From assembly GCA_022843045.1 (NCBI GenBank), contig JALHOJ010000011.1:1-64000 (forward strand): a stretch of DNA of 64,000 nucleotides, written 5' to 3'. Within the stretch, counting starts at the first letter, position 1. Each line of letters begins with the position of its first letter. The DNA is from Phycisphaerales bacterium (GTDB lineage Bacteria > Planctomycetota > Phycisphaerae > Phycisphaerales > UBA1924). Shown one piece after another: positions 1 through 8,599 of the stretch. The notes beneath the pieces were generated by a model. That model ran no database searches. It was given only the letters and a program-made list of their open reading frames with translations, and was not told where the DNA came from. The translations under genes and the position numbers were made by a program.

Positions 1-2
1 GC

Positions 3-233
3 CACAAGCATCTGACGGCGACGCACGGGCAGAGCGCGATTCGAATCAAGCGCGGCGATTTGCACTCGTTTCGAGTTGACTCATTCTCTCCTTCGCTTCG
101 CCGTCTGACGCTGCGTGGACGGACGATTCGCAACAACGTCGTGACACTTCGGTACTGGCTGGGGCCGCATGTGGATGCTGAGGCTCTTGTCGCGATGCTC
201 CGGTGTCTTCAATCTGACCAGCCTGCCAGATGA
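3..233 (+). CDS. C-terminal fragment of an unknown protein, cut by the window start
   Basis: An open frame runs from the left edge to a TGA at 231-233, giving 76 residues and ending RYWLGPHVDAEALVAMLRCL plus a short tail. Third codon positions are moderately GC-rich, as in neighbouring genes, and the stop lies 31 bases before the next start on the same strand, which fits a real upstream gene. The basic, amphipathic end matches no family I can name with confidence. It could be the C-terminus of an enzyme whose body lies outside the window, or a chance frame; the call is tentative. Confidence 0.35.
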   Translation, partial: HKHLTATHGQSAIRIKRGDLHSFRVDSFSPSLRRLTLRGRTIRNNVVTLRYWLGPHVDAEALVAMLRCLQSDQPAR

Positions 234-264
234 TGCGGGAGTGCCTCGTTCGGTACAATCTGTG

Positions 265-966
265 ATGCATCAACCCGCCGCCACGCCTCGCACGCAGGCC
301 GAGGAATTCCTGACCCGTGAGATGGCGACGCTTGTGATCTATGAGCAGGCCCGCCAGAGTTTCGCGCACGTGAGCGGCTGGCTGCACCCGGCGGAAGGGT
401 TCCTGCTGATGCGTCTGGCGAGCGCGACCAACGCGATGCCGGCGGGAGCGGTCGTCGAGATCGGCAGTTTCAAGGGTCTCTCGACCTGCTGGCTCGCGTC
501 GGGGCTCAGATCGGTGCGATCACGCACCGGCGCGGACGCAGGGAAGGTGTTCGCGGTTGACCACTTCACCGGCTCGCCCGAGCATCAGGCGGGGGGGAAG
601 TTCGAAGACGCCGAGATCGTGAAACACGGCTCGACGCTGCCGCTGTTTCGCGAGAACATCCAGAAGGCCGGCCTCACTGATCTGGTCGAAGTCGTGCAAG
701 CGGGCTCGCTGGAGGCGGTGAAGACCTGGAGCGGCGCGCCGATCCGCCTGCTGTTCATCGATGGCGATCATTCCTACGAGGCCACGCGCGACGACTTCGC
801 GGCGTGGAGCAAGTTCGTGCCTGTCGGCGGATACATCTGCTTCCACGACGTGAACACCTGGGAGGGCGTCACGCGCTTCGTCAAGGAACTGATGGCCGAC
901 CCGTCGCGCAGGTTCATTACGGTGATGGGCGCGGCGTCGCTGCTCGTCGCTCGAAGGATCGCCTGA
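265..966 (+). CDS. Class I SAM-dependent methyltransferase (Methyltransf_24-like)
   Basis: A 233-residue protein if translation begins at the ATG at 265; the frame opens further upstream but that stretch overlaps the preceding gene. The SAM-binding fold is visible: motif I around VVEIGSFKGLSTCWLASGL, an acidic strand end in VFAVDHFTGSPEH, and the acidic motif LLFIDGDHSYEATRDDF followed by GGYICFHDV. This IDGDHSYE signature is typical of Methyltransf_24/CmcI-like enzymes, often found near glycosyltransferases and thought to methylate sugars or small acceptors. The substrate cannot be read from the sequence. A convergent gpmI follows 23 bases after the stop. Confidence 0.8.
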   Translation: MHQPAATPRTQAEEFLTREMATLVIYEQARQSFAHVSGWLHPAEGFLLMRLASATNAMPAGAVVEIGSFKGLSTCWLASGLRSVRSRTGADAGKVFAVDHFTGSPEHQAGGKFEDAEIVKHGSTLPLFRENIQKAGLTDLVEVVQAGSLEAVKTWSGAPIRLLFIDGDHSYEATRDDFAAWSKFVPVGGYICFHDVNTWEGVTRFVKELMADPSRRFITVMGAASLLVARRIA

Positions 967-989
967 ACGCGCTCGCGTGGTGCGAGGCG

Positions 990-2867
990 TCACACCAGCA
1001 GCGACGACCCTTGCATCTCGGCGGGCTTCTTGAGGCCCATCACATCCAGCATCGTCGGCACAATGTCGGCGAGGCGGCCGCGCTTGGCTCGGGCGGCGGG
1101 TTTGGTCCAGTTGGCGGCCTCGCGATCGCCCTTGAGCGTGCGGGCTTTGTGCTTGGGGCTGACGAGGATCAACGGCACGTCGTAGAGGGTGTGGGCGGTG
1201 TGCGGGGCTTTGGTTGTGGGATCGAACATCTGCTCGCTGTTGCCGTGGTCGGCGCAGACGACGCAGGAGCCGCCCCGGGCGAGGGCGGCGTCGACGAGTT
1301 TGCCCACACAGGCGTCGACGGTTTCGCAGGCTTTGATCGCCGCGGCAAGCTTGCCCGTGTGGCCGACCATGTCGGCGTTGGCGAAGTTGATGACGAGGAC
1401 GTCTTCGCAGTCCTTGGCCGCGAGGCGGCGGAGCGCGGCGTCGCAAACGCCCGCCGCGGACATTTCTGGCTGCAGGTCATACGTCGCGACCTTGGGGCTC
1501 TGGATGATCTCGCGCTGCTCGCCTGGGAAGGGTTCTTCGCGATAGTCGTTGAAGAAGAAGGTGACGTGCGGGTACTTCTCGGTTTCGGCGCAGCGGAACT
1601 GGCGCAGGCCCAGCGAACTGAGCCATTGGCCGGCGATGTTGATCATCTTGGGCGGCTTTGGGAAGGCGACGCCTTGGACGTGGGGCGTCAAGGCCTCCCA
1701 GTAGTCGGTCATGGTGACGTAGTGGAGATTCATCTTCTCGCCACGGTCAAAGCCGCACTTGCCGCTGTCGGGGCTGGGCTTGACCTTGGCCCAGAGGGCG
1801 TCGGGGAAGGTGAATGCGGCGGAGATTTCGCGGGGGCGATCGCCTCGGTAGTTGTAGAAGATCACGCTGTCGCCATCCATGATGGGCGCGCCGCCTTCGA
1901 TGACGCGGGGCGTGATGAACTCGTCGCCCTGCTGGCTGGAGTTCGTGGGCGCGTCGTAATAGGCCTTGATGGCGGCGGAGGCGGACTTAAAGACCGGCCC
2001 ACTCGCGCTGGTGTCCGCGCTCGTTCCGGTCAGCACATCAAACGCGAGCTTCACGCGCTCCCAGCGGTAGTCGCGGTCCATCGCGTAATAGCGGCCGCAG
2101 AGCGTGGCGATGCGGCCTACCCGGATTGCTCTGCACTTGGCTTCGACTTGTTCGATGAACGCCTTGCCCGTGAAGGGGCCGGTGTCGCGACCGTCGGTGA
2201 AGAGGTGCAGGAACACCCGCTCGCCGGCCATGCCCAGGCGACCGGCGGCGGCGAGGATGGCGTAGAGGTGCTCGAGTTGCCCGTGCACGCCCGCGTCGCT
2301 GGCGATGCCGAGCAAGTGCAGGTTGCCGCCGGACTTGATCGCGGCCTTGACAGCGTCGCGGATCGCGCTGTTGGTGTGCAGGCCCGTCTCGCAGGCCTTG
2401 GTCATGACGAGCGACTCCTGCGGCACCACGCGGCCCGCGCCAATGTTCTGGTGCCCCACTTCGCTGTTGCCCATCGTGCCTGGGGGCAGGCCGACGTCTT
2501 CGCTGCTGGTCTTGATGAGCGTCCAGGGATATTCGCGCATGAGGCGATCTGCGACTGGGGTCTTGGCGAGCTTCACGGCGTTGAAGGAGTCGTGCGACGG
2601 ATTGGGATTCATGCCCCAACCGTCGCGGATAATGAGCACGCACGGCGAGTGAGCCGGCGCGGCCTTGCCTGTCGCGGCGCCGGCTTTGGCACGCACTTGC
2701 TTGGCTGGCTTGGATGCTGCGCGCCGCGTTGCTTTGCTGGCTGGCTTTGACGCCGCCTTTCGCGCGACCCTTGTCAGACGCTTCGCAGCGACGGCCTTGC
2801 CTTTGGCGGGCTTGGCGGCCTTGGCTGCAACCTTCTTCTTGCCCTTCTTCGCAACGCGCTTGCTCAT
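990..2867 (-). CDS. gpmI: 2,3-bisphosphoglycerate-independent phosphoglycerate mutase with Lys/Ala-rich N-terminal tail
   Basis: Converts 3-phosphoglycerate to 2-phosphoglycerate in glycolysis, using two Mn ions and a phosphoserine intermediate. The catalytic body starts near residue 73: VLIIRDGWG carries the first metal Asp (about D82), and GTMGNSEVGHQNIGAG carries the nucleophile (about S135). Later metal motifs are also present (ADHGNSEQM near the C-terminus). At 625 residues it is about 100 longer than usual, mainly because residues 1-72 form a Lys/Ala/Arg/Pro-rich tail resembling histone H1. The only ATG upstream of the DGWG motif is at 2867, so the tail appears to be translated. Identity is secure; the role of the tail is unknown. 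Confidence 0.93.
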   Translation of the reverse strand: MSKRVAKKGKKKVAAKAAKPAKGKAVAAKRLTRVARKAASKPASKATRRAASKPAKQVRAKAGAATGKAAPAHSPCVLIIRDGWGMNPNPSHDSFNAVKLAKTPVADRLMREYPWTLIKTSSEDVGLPPGTMGNSEVGHQNIGAGRVVPQESLVMTKACETGLHTNSAIRDAVKAAIKSGGNLHLLGIASDAGVHGQLEHLYAILAAAGRLGMAGERVFLHLFTDGRDTGPFTGKAFIEQVEAKCRAIRVGRIATLCGRYYAMDRDYRWERVKLAFDVLTGTSADTSASGPVFKSASAAIKAYYDAPTNSSQQGDEFITPRVIEGGAPIMDGDSVIFYNYRGDRPREISAAFTFPDALWAKVKPSPDSGKCGFDRGEKMNLHYVTMTDYWEALTPHVQGVAFPKPPKMINIAGQWLSSLGLRQFRCAETEKYPHVTFFFNDYREEPFPGEQREIIQSPKVATYDLQPEMSAAGVCDAALRRLAAKDCEDVLVINFANADMVGHTGKLAAAIKACETVDACVGKLVDAALARGGSCVVCADHGNSEQMFDPTTKAPHTAHTLYDVPLILVSPKHKARTLKGDREAANWTKPAARAKRGRLADIVPTMLDVMGLKKPAEMQGSSLLV

Positions 2868-2958
2868 GCGCGAGGATACGCGCGGCGATCACACGGTCGC
2901 AGCCGCTGGGCTCAAACGAGAGATGGTGACTTGCTGCTTTTCGCTGACCGGCTGCGGC

Positions 2959-3759
2959 TTATGCCACTTTCTTGCGAGCAGCACCGTTTGTCGCGGCGGG
3001 GTCCTTCCGCAGCAGCTCGAACGGATCCGTCAGCCGCTGAATGGGCTTGGCCTTTTCTTCGGGGGCGGTGGCGTCCACGAGGTCGGCGAGGTAGGCGAGC
3101 TTGGCGAGGACCATCTTGCATTCGCGCCGCGCCACGCGGGCGTCGATGCCGATGCAGACGGAGCCTTCGCCCATTGCGACCTGGCAGCAGCGCGGGAGGC
3201 TGAGCAGGACGGCTTGCATGGTTTGCGTGGGGACGAGTTCGTCGGCTTCGCTGCGATCAACGCGCATGCGGTAGTAGCGGTCGAAGAGCTCGCCCGACTG
3301 CTCGGGGACCTTCTCCAGCACCGATTCGCCGTTCTCGCGGTCGAAGGCGGCGGGGATGTAGGTGATGCCGCGGTAGCGCACCTTGACGCTTGCTGCGAAG
3401 ATCACGAAGCCTGGGAGTTGGCCTTGGACGCCTTGGAGCTGCGTGCCGTGTTCGAAGACTTGGACGGGCTTGTTGGCGACCGAGCCCTTGGCGATCCAGC
3501 GGAGGGCGTTCATGCCGCCAGGAAGGTCTTTCCAGGCGCCGATGACGTCCCAGGCCTCGCGGCGGATGCGTTCGTTGGGGCGGTGGTCGGTTTGGAAGCC
3601 CATCTTGTACAGCAAACGCTGGACGGGGGAGAGGCGCGAGATCCAGAGCCACTTCACGAGGAAGAGCAGGATCACGAGCAGCACGGCGATCTGGCCCAGC
3701 GCGATGGGGGCCATTTCGTGCTGCAACAGGCGCGAGATGAAGAACTGGACCGTCTCCAC
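2959..3759 (-). CDS. Membrane-anchored protein of unknown function
   Basis: The open frame reaches an ATG at 3840 (293 residues), but codon use in its first 25 codons looks non-coding; GTG at 3759 (266 residues) or ATG at 3714 are better starts. One clear transmembrane helix (GQIAVLLVILLFLVKWLWIS) lies near the N-terminus, followed by a soluble domain of about 200 residues with RYRGITYIPAAFDRENGE and a basic tail ending in ARKKVA. I do not recognise a family. The gene lies downstream of the cobalamin-domain gene but is separated from it by a strong terminator, so it probably has its own promoter. Confidence 0.6.
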   Translation of the reverse strand: METVQFFISRLLQHEMAPIALGQIAVLLVILLFLVKWLWISRLSPVQRLLYKMGFQTDHRPNERIRREAWDVIGAWKDLPGGMNALRWIAKGSVANKPVQVFEHGTQLQGVQGQLPGFVIFAASVKVRYRGITYIPAAFDRENGESVLEKVPEQSGELFDRYYRMRVDRSEADELVPTQTMQAVLLSLPRCCQVAMGEGSVCIGIDARVARRECKMVLAKLAYLADLVDATAPEEKAKPIQRLTDPFELLRKDPAATNGAARKKVA

Positions 3760-3873
3760 ATCCCAAACTTCGGTTATGGAAAAGGGAGATTCAACCACGC
3801 CCTTCGCGAACCCACGAAATGCGGTGGATGGCAGGTGCATGTGTGCGATCTGTGCGGTTTGACGGGAAACACA

Positions 3874-3911
3874 ACGACCCCGCCCCTTCGGCGAAGGAGA
3901 GGCGGGGTCGT
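3874..3911 (-). terminator. Rho-independent terminator after the cobalamin-domain gene
   Basis: A perfect 11-bp inverted repeat (acgaccccgcc at 3874-3884 and ggcggggtcgt at 3901-3911) encloses a second small hairpin, ccttc-ggc-gaagg. It lies 27 bases beyond the stop of the minus-strand gene ending at 3939; a short T run follows on that strand. It separates that gene from the next minus-strand gene. Confidence 0.75.
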
Positions 3912-3938
3912 GTGGGTAGAGAGGTTGTCGGAGGCGGC

Positions 3939-4691
3939 TTACGCCGCGTTGCGCATGCGGTTGGGGGCCTTGGCCTTGGCGGGCTTGAGCTGGCGGGTGG
4001 TGATCCGCAGATCGCCCATGTCGCCCTGCGTGACTTCGGGCATGGTCATGAGTTCGACGATTTCCATGGGGTCGCGGGCGCAGAGCTCGCAGCCCATTTC
4101 TTCGGCGAGGCCTTCGGCTCTGGCGAAGACGCCGCCGCCCACGCAGATCTTGGTGTTGGGCACGGCGTTGACTTCGCGGAGTTGATCGATGATGCCGCGG
4201 ATGCCGGGCAGGTCGCTGGCGGCGCTGGCGAACATGACGAGGAAGTCCGGGCGGCGTTCCTGGACCTGTTCCATGATTTCGTCGGCGGGGATGCCGCCGC
4301 CTGCGAAGGAGACTTCGAAACCAGCGGCTTCGAGCAGATCCGCGGCCATTTGGCCCGCGAGTTCTTCGCCTTCGGAGGGGCCGCAGGCGGCGAAGATGGT
4401 CTGGCCGTTTCGCGGGGAGAGGGTGAGCTTGCCGCTGGCCTGGTCCACGAGGGAGCGGAGCAGGCGGGTGCCCAGGTGGTAGCTGACCTTGGTCATCTGG
4501 TCCTGGCGGTAGAGCTTCTCGAAGAGCTGGTGGGTGGGCCAGTAGACGTTGAGCAGCATGTCCTGGGCCGAGGTTTCGGCGCGGAGGGCGGCGTCGACCA
4601 CGAGGCGAGCCTGGATGCGGTCGCCATTGGTGAGGGCCTCGAAGAGGCGCTCGACCCAGATCTGGGAATTGGGATTGCTTGCCTGACTCAT
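3939..4691 (-). CDS. Cobalamin-binding-domain protein with degenerate B12 motif
   Basis: A 250-residue soluble protein with the two-part layout of B12-binding modules: a helical cap (residues about 10-90, including LLNVYWPTHQLFEKLY) and a Rossmann-like half (about 95-210) with LLEAAGFEVSFAGGGIPADE, DFLVMFASAASDL and KICVGGGVF. In the family the cap and Rossmann halves bind cobalamin, with DxHxxG giving the axial histidine. Here that segment reads GEELAG, so the Asp and His are absent. It may bind cobalamin base-on, bind another cofactor, or act as a ligand-free regulatory module. The C-terminal 30 residues are basic and variable. It stands alone, with a terminator behind it. Confidence 0.7.
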   Translation of the reverse strand: MSQASNPNSQIWVERLFEALTNGDRIQARLVVDAALRAETSAQDMLLNVYWPTHQLFEKLYRQDQMTKVSYHLGTRLLRSLVDQASGKLTLSPRNGQTIFAACGPSEGEELAGQMAADLLEAAGFEVSFAGGGIPADEIMEQVQERRPDFLVMFASAASDLPGIRGIIDQLREVNAVPNTKICVGGGVFARAEGLAEEMGCELCARDPMEIVELMTMPEVTQGDMGDLRITTRQLKPAKAKAPNRMRNAA

Positions 4692-4876
4692 GTCACGATT
4701 CCTTCTCTAGTAGAGCCAGGCGAACGCTCCATCGCCACCAAGCCCATCCACACGCACCCGGCGATCCTCCGCCGGAAGTTTGAACCACTCGACGCTTAGG
4801 GAAAGTTTCCCACAGGCGTGGCCTTTGCATCGGAGGTGTGGAGGGAAAGCGGTGGAAGTGGCGGGGGTGAAAAAGA

Positions 4877-4900
4877 GGCCCCATAACTACTAGGGAGGCC
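4877..4900 (-). terminator. Probable terminator after ubiE
   Basis: Read on the minus strand, GGCCTC at 4900-4895 pairs with GGGGCC at 4882-4877 (one G-U pair) around a 12-base loop and is followed by TCTTTTT. It lies about 40 bases past the ubiE stop. The rest of the 250-base gap up to 4691 holds only the presumed promoter of the cobalamin-domain gene. Confidence 0.5.
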
Positions 4901-4941
4901 TTTGCGCTGAGGTGAACCCGGCGTGGAAAATTGTTATAGGG

Positions 4942-5727
4942 CTAGAATGAGGCTTTGTAGCCCCGATAACACACGCAGATGCCTAGGCTCAAAGCCCACG
5001 ACTGCACGTTCGAGAAGTTCGCGGCCATCAGGTTCTTCTGAAACTCGGCGCGGGGGGTGAAGGTGCTGACGGACTTGGGCAAGTACTTGTAAGCACCGGA
5101 CTTGTCACCGGAAATCCAGGTGGCGGTCCGGGGCATGACGGAGCCGCAGTAGAAGTCGTTGAACCAGCGGACCGCCGGGTTCTTGGGCTGGTCGAACTCC
5201 AAAACTATCAATCTTCCTGCAGGCTTGAGGACGCGATGGAATTCGCGCAGGGCCCGCGCGGGGTCTTGGACGTTGCGGATGCCGAAGGCGATGGAGACGA
5301 CGTCGAAAGAGGCGTCGGGATATTGGAGTTGCTGGGCGTCGCCCTCGGCGTAGGTGAGCTTGGACGCGGGTTCCTGGGCCAGTTTCTGGCGCTTTTCGCC
5401 TGCGTGGGCGAGCATGGCGGGGGTGAAGTCGACGCCCACGACTTTGGCGGCTTGGGAGCGGGTGGCGAAGGCTTGGGTCAGGTCGCCCGTGCCGCAGGCG
5501 ACGTCCAAGACGTGCTCGCCTGGCTGGACCTTGGCCATTTTGACGGCAAAGTTGCGCCAGCGGACGTCCTGCCAGAGGCTGTGGACGCGGTTATTGAGGT
5601 CGTAGGAGTCGGCGATGGCGGCGAACATGCCGCGGACCTTGGTGGGTTTGTCGGCGTGCTGGTGGGGGTTGGCCTGGCCGGCGAGTTCGGCGTCGGACCA
5701 GGCGGGTGAAGTTGATTCAGAAGCCAT
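4942..5727 (-). CDS. ubiE: Demethylmenaquinone/ubiquinone methyltransferase UbiE/MenG
   Basis: C-methyltransferase of respiratory quinone synthesis. The frame opens at 5778, but the ATG at 5727 gives a 261-residue protein of usual length. Family hallmarks follow in order: VRGMFAAIADSYDLNNRVHS near the start, the SAM motif VLDVACGTGDLTQAF, VVGVDFTPAMLAHAGEK, FDVVSIAFGIRNVQD and LKPAGRLIVLEFDQP. The C-terminus LGICVCYRGYKASF matches the conserved end of the family. Menaquinone is the more likely substrate in this lineage, but no other men gene is present. It is divergent from the M48 protease gene, whose start is 65 bases away. Confidence 0.93.
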   Translation of the reverse strand: MASESTSPAWSDAELAGQANPHQHADKPTKVRGMFAAIADSYDLNNRVHSLWQDVRWRNFAVKMAKVQPGEHVLDVACGTGDLTQAFATRSQAAKVVGVDFTPAMLAHAGEKRQKLAQEPASKLTYAEGDAQQLQYPDASFDVVSIAFGIRNVQDPARALREFHRVLKPAGRLIVLEFDQPKNPAVRWFNDFYCGSVMPRTATWISGDKSGAYKYLPKSVSTFTPRAEFQKNLMAANFSNVQSWALSLGICVCYRGYKASF

Positions 5728-5792
5728 GCAGAGAAGGGTACGACGCCCAACAATCTTGGATGCTGTCCACACCTGCACAAACTCATGCCTCG

Positions 5793-6725
5793 ATGCCGCG
5801 TGTCTGGCTGCCTTCTTCGTTGTCCACCTTGTTCGTGCTACTGGCTGCGCTGGTACTGCCTGCTTGCTCCACCAACCCGACGACCGGCCGTTCGCAGTTC
5901 AACGCGATGTCGCGCGAGGAGGAGATCGCGCTGGGGACGCAAGCCAAGCCGGAGTTGATCAAGGAGTACGGCGGCGAGGTGGCGCGGGCGGACTTGCGGG
6001 CGTACATCACGGAAGTGGGCATGCGGCTGGTGGCAACTACGGCGGAGGATGATCCGTCGCTGACGAGCTTGCCATGGGAGTTCACGCTGCTGGACAGCCC
6101 GGTGATCAATGCGTTTGCGCTGCCTGGGGGGAAGGTGTTCATGTCGCGCGGGCTGGCGAGCAAGATGACCAATGAGGCGCAACTCGCGGCGGTATTGGGG
6201 CATGAGGTTGGGCACGTCACGGCGCGGCATGTGAACGATCGCTTCGCGCGGCAGATGGGGAGCCAGTTGGGGATCGGCATAGTGAGTATTTTTCTGGGCG
6301 CGGACCTGAGCGGTGCGCAGAACCTTGTGGGCATTGCGCTGATGAGCTATGACCGCGAGCAGGAGCTCGAGAGTGATGCGTTGGGGATGCGGTATATGGC
6401 GCGGGCGGGGTACAACCCGCTGGGGACCAAGCAGGTCATGGAGATTCTGGCCCGCGAGGCGGGCGGACGGGGCGGGTCGGAGATCATGAGCACGCACCCA
6501 CTGCCCGAGTCACGCGTGAAGCGGGCTCAGCAACTGCTCGAGAGCGAGTACTCGTTCACGCAGGGGAACCCGCAGTACAAGTTGGGCGAGCAGGAGTTTC
6601 AGGCTCGGTTCTTGAGCAAGCTCGCGGCGGCGTATCCGGAGGGGAGGCCGGAGAATGTGCGCGAGCAGATGTTGGCGACGGCGGTCGTGGGTTGTGTGGC
6701 GGGATGTCAGGATTGCCTGCGGTAA
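5793..6725 (+). CDS. M48-family zinc metalloprotease, lipoprotein
   Basis: A 310-residue secreted protease if started at ATG 5793; an ATG at 5760 is also in frame. Residues 1-25 form a lipoprotein signal with lipobox LPACS. The zinc site is clear: HEVGHVTARH supplies two His and the catalytic Glu, and ESDALGMRYMARAGYNP supplies the third ligand. The helix MSRGLASKMTNEAQLAAVLG precedes the active site, as in BepA/LoiP-type envelope proteases that clear misfolded outer-membrane proteins. The extreme C-terminus carries three cysteines (VGCVAGCQDC), which is unusual. Role in envelope quality control is inferred from the family. Confidence 0.88.
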   Translation: MPRVWLPSSLSTLFVLLAALVLPACSTNPTTGRSQFNAMSREEEIALGTQAKPELIKEYGGEVARADLRAYITEVGMRLVATTAEDDPSLTSLPWEFTLLDSPVINAFALPGGKVFMSRGLASKMTNEAQLAAVLGHEVGHVTARHVNDRFARQMGSQLGIGIVSIFLGADLSGAQNLVGIALMSYDREQELESDALGMRYMARAGYNPLGTKQVMEILAREAGGRGGSEIMSTHPLPESRVKRAQQLLESEYSFTQGNPQYKLGEQEFQARFLSKLAAAYPEGRPENVREQMLATAVVGCVAGCQDCLR

Positions 6726-6831
6726 TCAGTGGCCAACGGGCCCCCGGGACGAGCGAAGCTGGGTGTGGAAAGCGTGAATCTCGTGATTGGCATTCGCTTT
6801 CGTTTGCGCGCTGGGCCAGTTGGCCGCTCGC

Positions 6832-7575
6832 TCAACGGCGGCGGCGGCGCGCGGCGAAGAGCGTGATGACGCTGGCGATGGTCAACGAACCCGGCCCCGG
6901 CACGACCACCAGCGTCGCGCTGTCCGCGACGCTTGAAGAGCCTGCGGCGGGGGCGTTGCCGAGGCTGGTGACGTAGATCGCGGCGGAGCGGATGCGGGCG
7001 AGATACTCGCCGGGTTGGAGGGTGCGGGCGGGATCGCCGTAGTCGATGATCATGCCTTGGTTGATGATGGGTTCGCCGCTCGAGTCGAGCGGGAAGAGTC
7101 GGGGGAGGCTTAAGTCAGCGAGGAAGTCCGGGCCGGTGCCGCTCGTGATGGCGGGGCCGCGGGTGATCTGCACTTGCAGGGCTGCCGAAATCTGGAAACG
7201 GACTTCTGTGATCATCTGGGCGCGAAGACCGACCTCGGCGTAGTCGTCGACTTCGAAGGGCTCGAGGATGGAGTTGGCGATGGTGGCTTCGGCGCTCCAA
7301 CTGATTGTGGTGGGCGTCCAACTCGTGGAGCCGCGGGCCGTGCCGGTGGTTTGCAGGGTGCCGGTACCGCCGAAGGCGCCGGAGAGGTTCTGGGTGAAGG
7401 TGGCGTTGCGATCGACGGTGCCTTGGGTGGCGGGTTCGAGGAACTGCGAGGCTTGGCCCGGCAGTTCGAAGGTAAATCGCTGCGAGGTGACGACGATGGG
7501 CTGGGCCCAGGTTGCACCGGTTGCCACGAGAGTGGCGGCTGCGCCTGCGATCATGCTGACCATCACCTTGCCCAT
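6832..7575 (-). CDS. Secreted protein with PEP-CTERM-like C-terminal sorting tail
   Basis: A 247-residue protein from ATG 7575, which has GAAAGGA 6 bases upstream. A signal peptide ends near ATGATWAQP. The mature part is low-complexity beta-rich sequence with many T/S/A and no recognisable enzyme domain. The end reads VVVPGPGSLTIASVITLFAA followed by five arginines: a proline motif, a hydrophobic helix and an Arg cluster, matching the PEP-CTERM plan used with exosortase. The proline motif is PGP rather than PEP. Surface retention or export through an exosortase-like route is inference; no exosortase gene is in the window. Confidence 0.65.
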   Translation of the reverse strand: MGKVMVSMIAGAAATLVATGATWAQPIVVTSQRFTFELPGQASQFLEPATQGTVDRNATFTQNLSGAFGGTGTLQTTGTARGSTSWTPTTISWSAEATIANSILEPFEVDDYAEVGLRAQMITEVRFQISAALQVQITRGPAITSGTGPDFLADLSLPRLFPLDSSGEPIINQGMIIDYGDPARTLQPGEYLARIRSAAIYVTSLGNAPAAGSSSVADSATLVVVPGPGSLTIASVITLFAARRRRR

Positions 7576-7726
7576 GCGAGTCCTTTCGGGGGATGGCGAC
7601 GAAGCCCCAAGGCTCATCGACCATCGAGAACATACCCCATAATCAAGCCGCGGCAACCAAAATCCGAAAGTGGTGCTTTCGATCGCGCCCGATCGTGAGA
7701 GCGTGCCAAGACTGCGCATCTAAAGC

Positions 7727-8599
7727 GTGCCTGAATTGCCGAACCATCCCGAATATCACCCCAACGACCGCGATGGCGCGGACACGACACTGCGCGCCGT
7801 TGCGCACGGCCCGCAGCCACCAGCGACGGTTTCGCTTCTGGGCGTGGCACTGCATGTGTTGACGGGGCCCCAGACGCTGGACCACATTTCCAAAGCGATA
7901 CGAGCGGGCGTGGGCGGGTGGGTGGTGACGGCGAATCTAGACATCCTGCGCCGCATCGTGCGCGAGCCCGAAACCCGTGGGCTGTGCGCGAAGGCCACGC
8001 TCACAGTCGCCGACGGCATGCCGCTCATCTGGGCGAGCCGCTTGCAGGGCACGCCCTTGCCCGAGCGGGTGACGGGGAGTGACTTGATATTGTCGCTGAA
8101 CGAGCGTGCCGCTCGCGAGGGGTTTGGGGTGTTCCTGCTTGGCGGGGACATTCTGGCGGACGGCACGCAGGTCGCGGCAACGGCGGCGGCGGAGCTGCGT
8201 CGGCGATTTCCTTCGATCAGCATCGTCGGAGCGATCAGCCCGGCGTACGGGTTTGACAAGAACGAAGAGGCGATGGCCGCGATCGAACGCGCGGTCACGG
8301 AGGCGAGGCCCGACATCGTGTTCGTTGCGGTGGGCTTTCCCAAGCAAGAGCGCGTGATCGAGCGGCTGCGGCCGCTACTGCCCGAGGCGTGGTTCTTGGG
8401 AGTTGGGATCAGTTTTAGTTTTGTGACGGGCAATGTGCAGCGTGCGCCGCGATGGGTGCAAGGGATCGGGTTGGAGTGGCTTCATCGGTTTGCGCAGGAG
8501 CCCGGAAGGCTGTTCAAGCGGTACTTTGTCCATGGGATTCCATTTGCTGTGCAGTTGCTCGTGCGAGCATCGCTGCACAGATATACCGACAAGGCGTGA
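7727..8599 (+). CDS. WecG/TagA/CpsF-family glycosyltransferase
   Basis: A GT26 enzyme of 290 residues, started at GTG 7727. Conserved blocks are present in family order: VVTANLDILRRIVREPE, ADGMPLIWASRLQGTPLPER with VTGSDL, FLLGGDILADGTQVA, then DIVFVAVGFPKQERVI and the C-terminal RAPRWVQGIGLEWLHRFAQE followed by PGRLFKRY. Family members transfer ManNAc or ManNAcA to a lipid-linked intermediate for teichoic acid, enterobacterial common antigen or exopolysaccharide. The acceptor here is unknown. The C-terminal amphipathic segment is the usual membrane-targeting part. Confidence 0.92.
   Translation: MPELPNHPEYHPNDRDGADTTLRAVAHGPQPPATVSLLGVALHVLTGPQTLDHISKAIRAGVGGWVVTANLDILRRIVREPETRGLCAKATLTVADGMPLIWASRLQGTPLPERVTGSDLILSLNERAAREGFGVFLLGGDILADGTQVAATAAAELRRRFPSISIVGAISPAYGFDKNEEAMAAIERAVTEARPDIVFVAVGFPKQERVIERLRPLLPEAWFLGVGISFSFVTGNVQRAPRWVQGIGLEWLHRFAQEPGRLFKRYFVHGIPFAVQLLVRASLHRYTDKA

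Noticed and set aside
804-2750. 648-residue open frame opposite gpmI
   Set aside because: Antisense shadow of a clearly identified enzyme; the translation is low-complexity G/V/A/E sequence with no domain.
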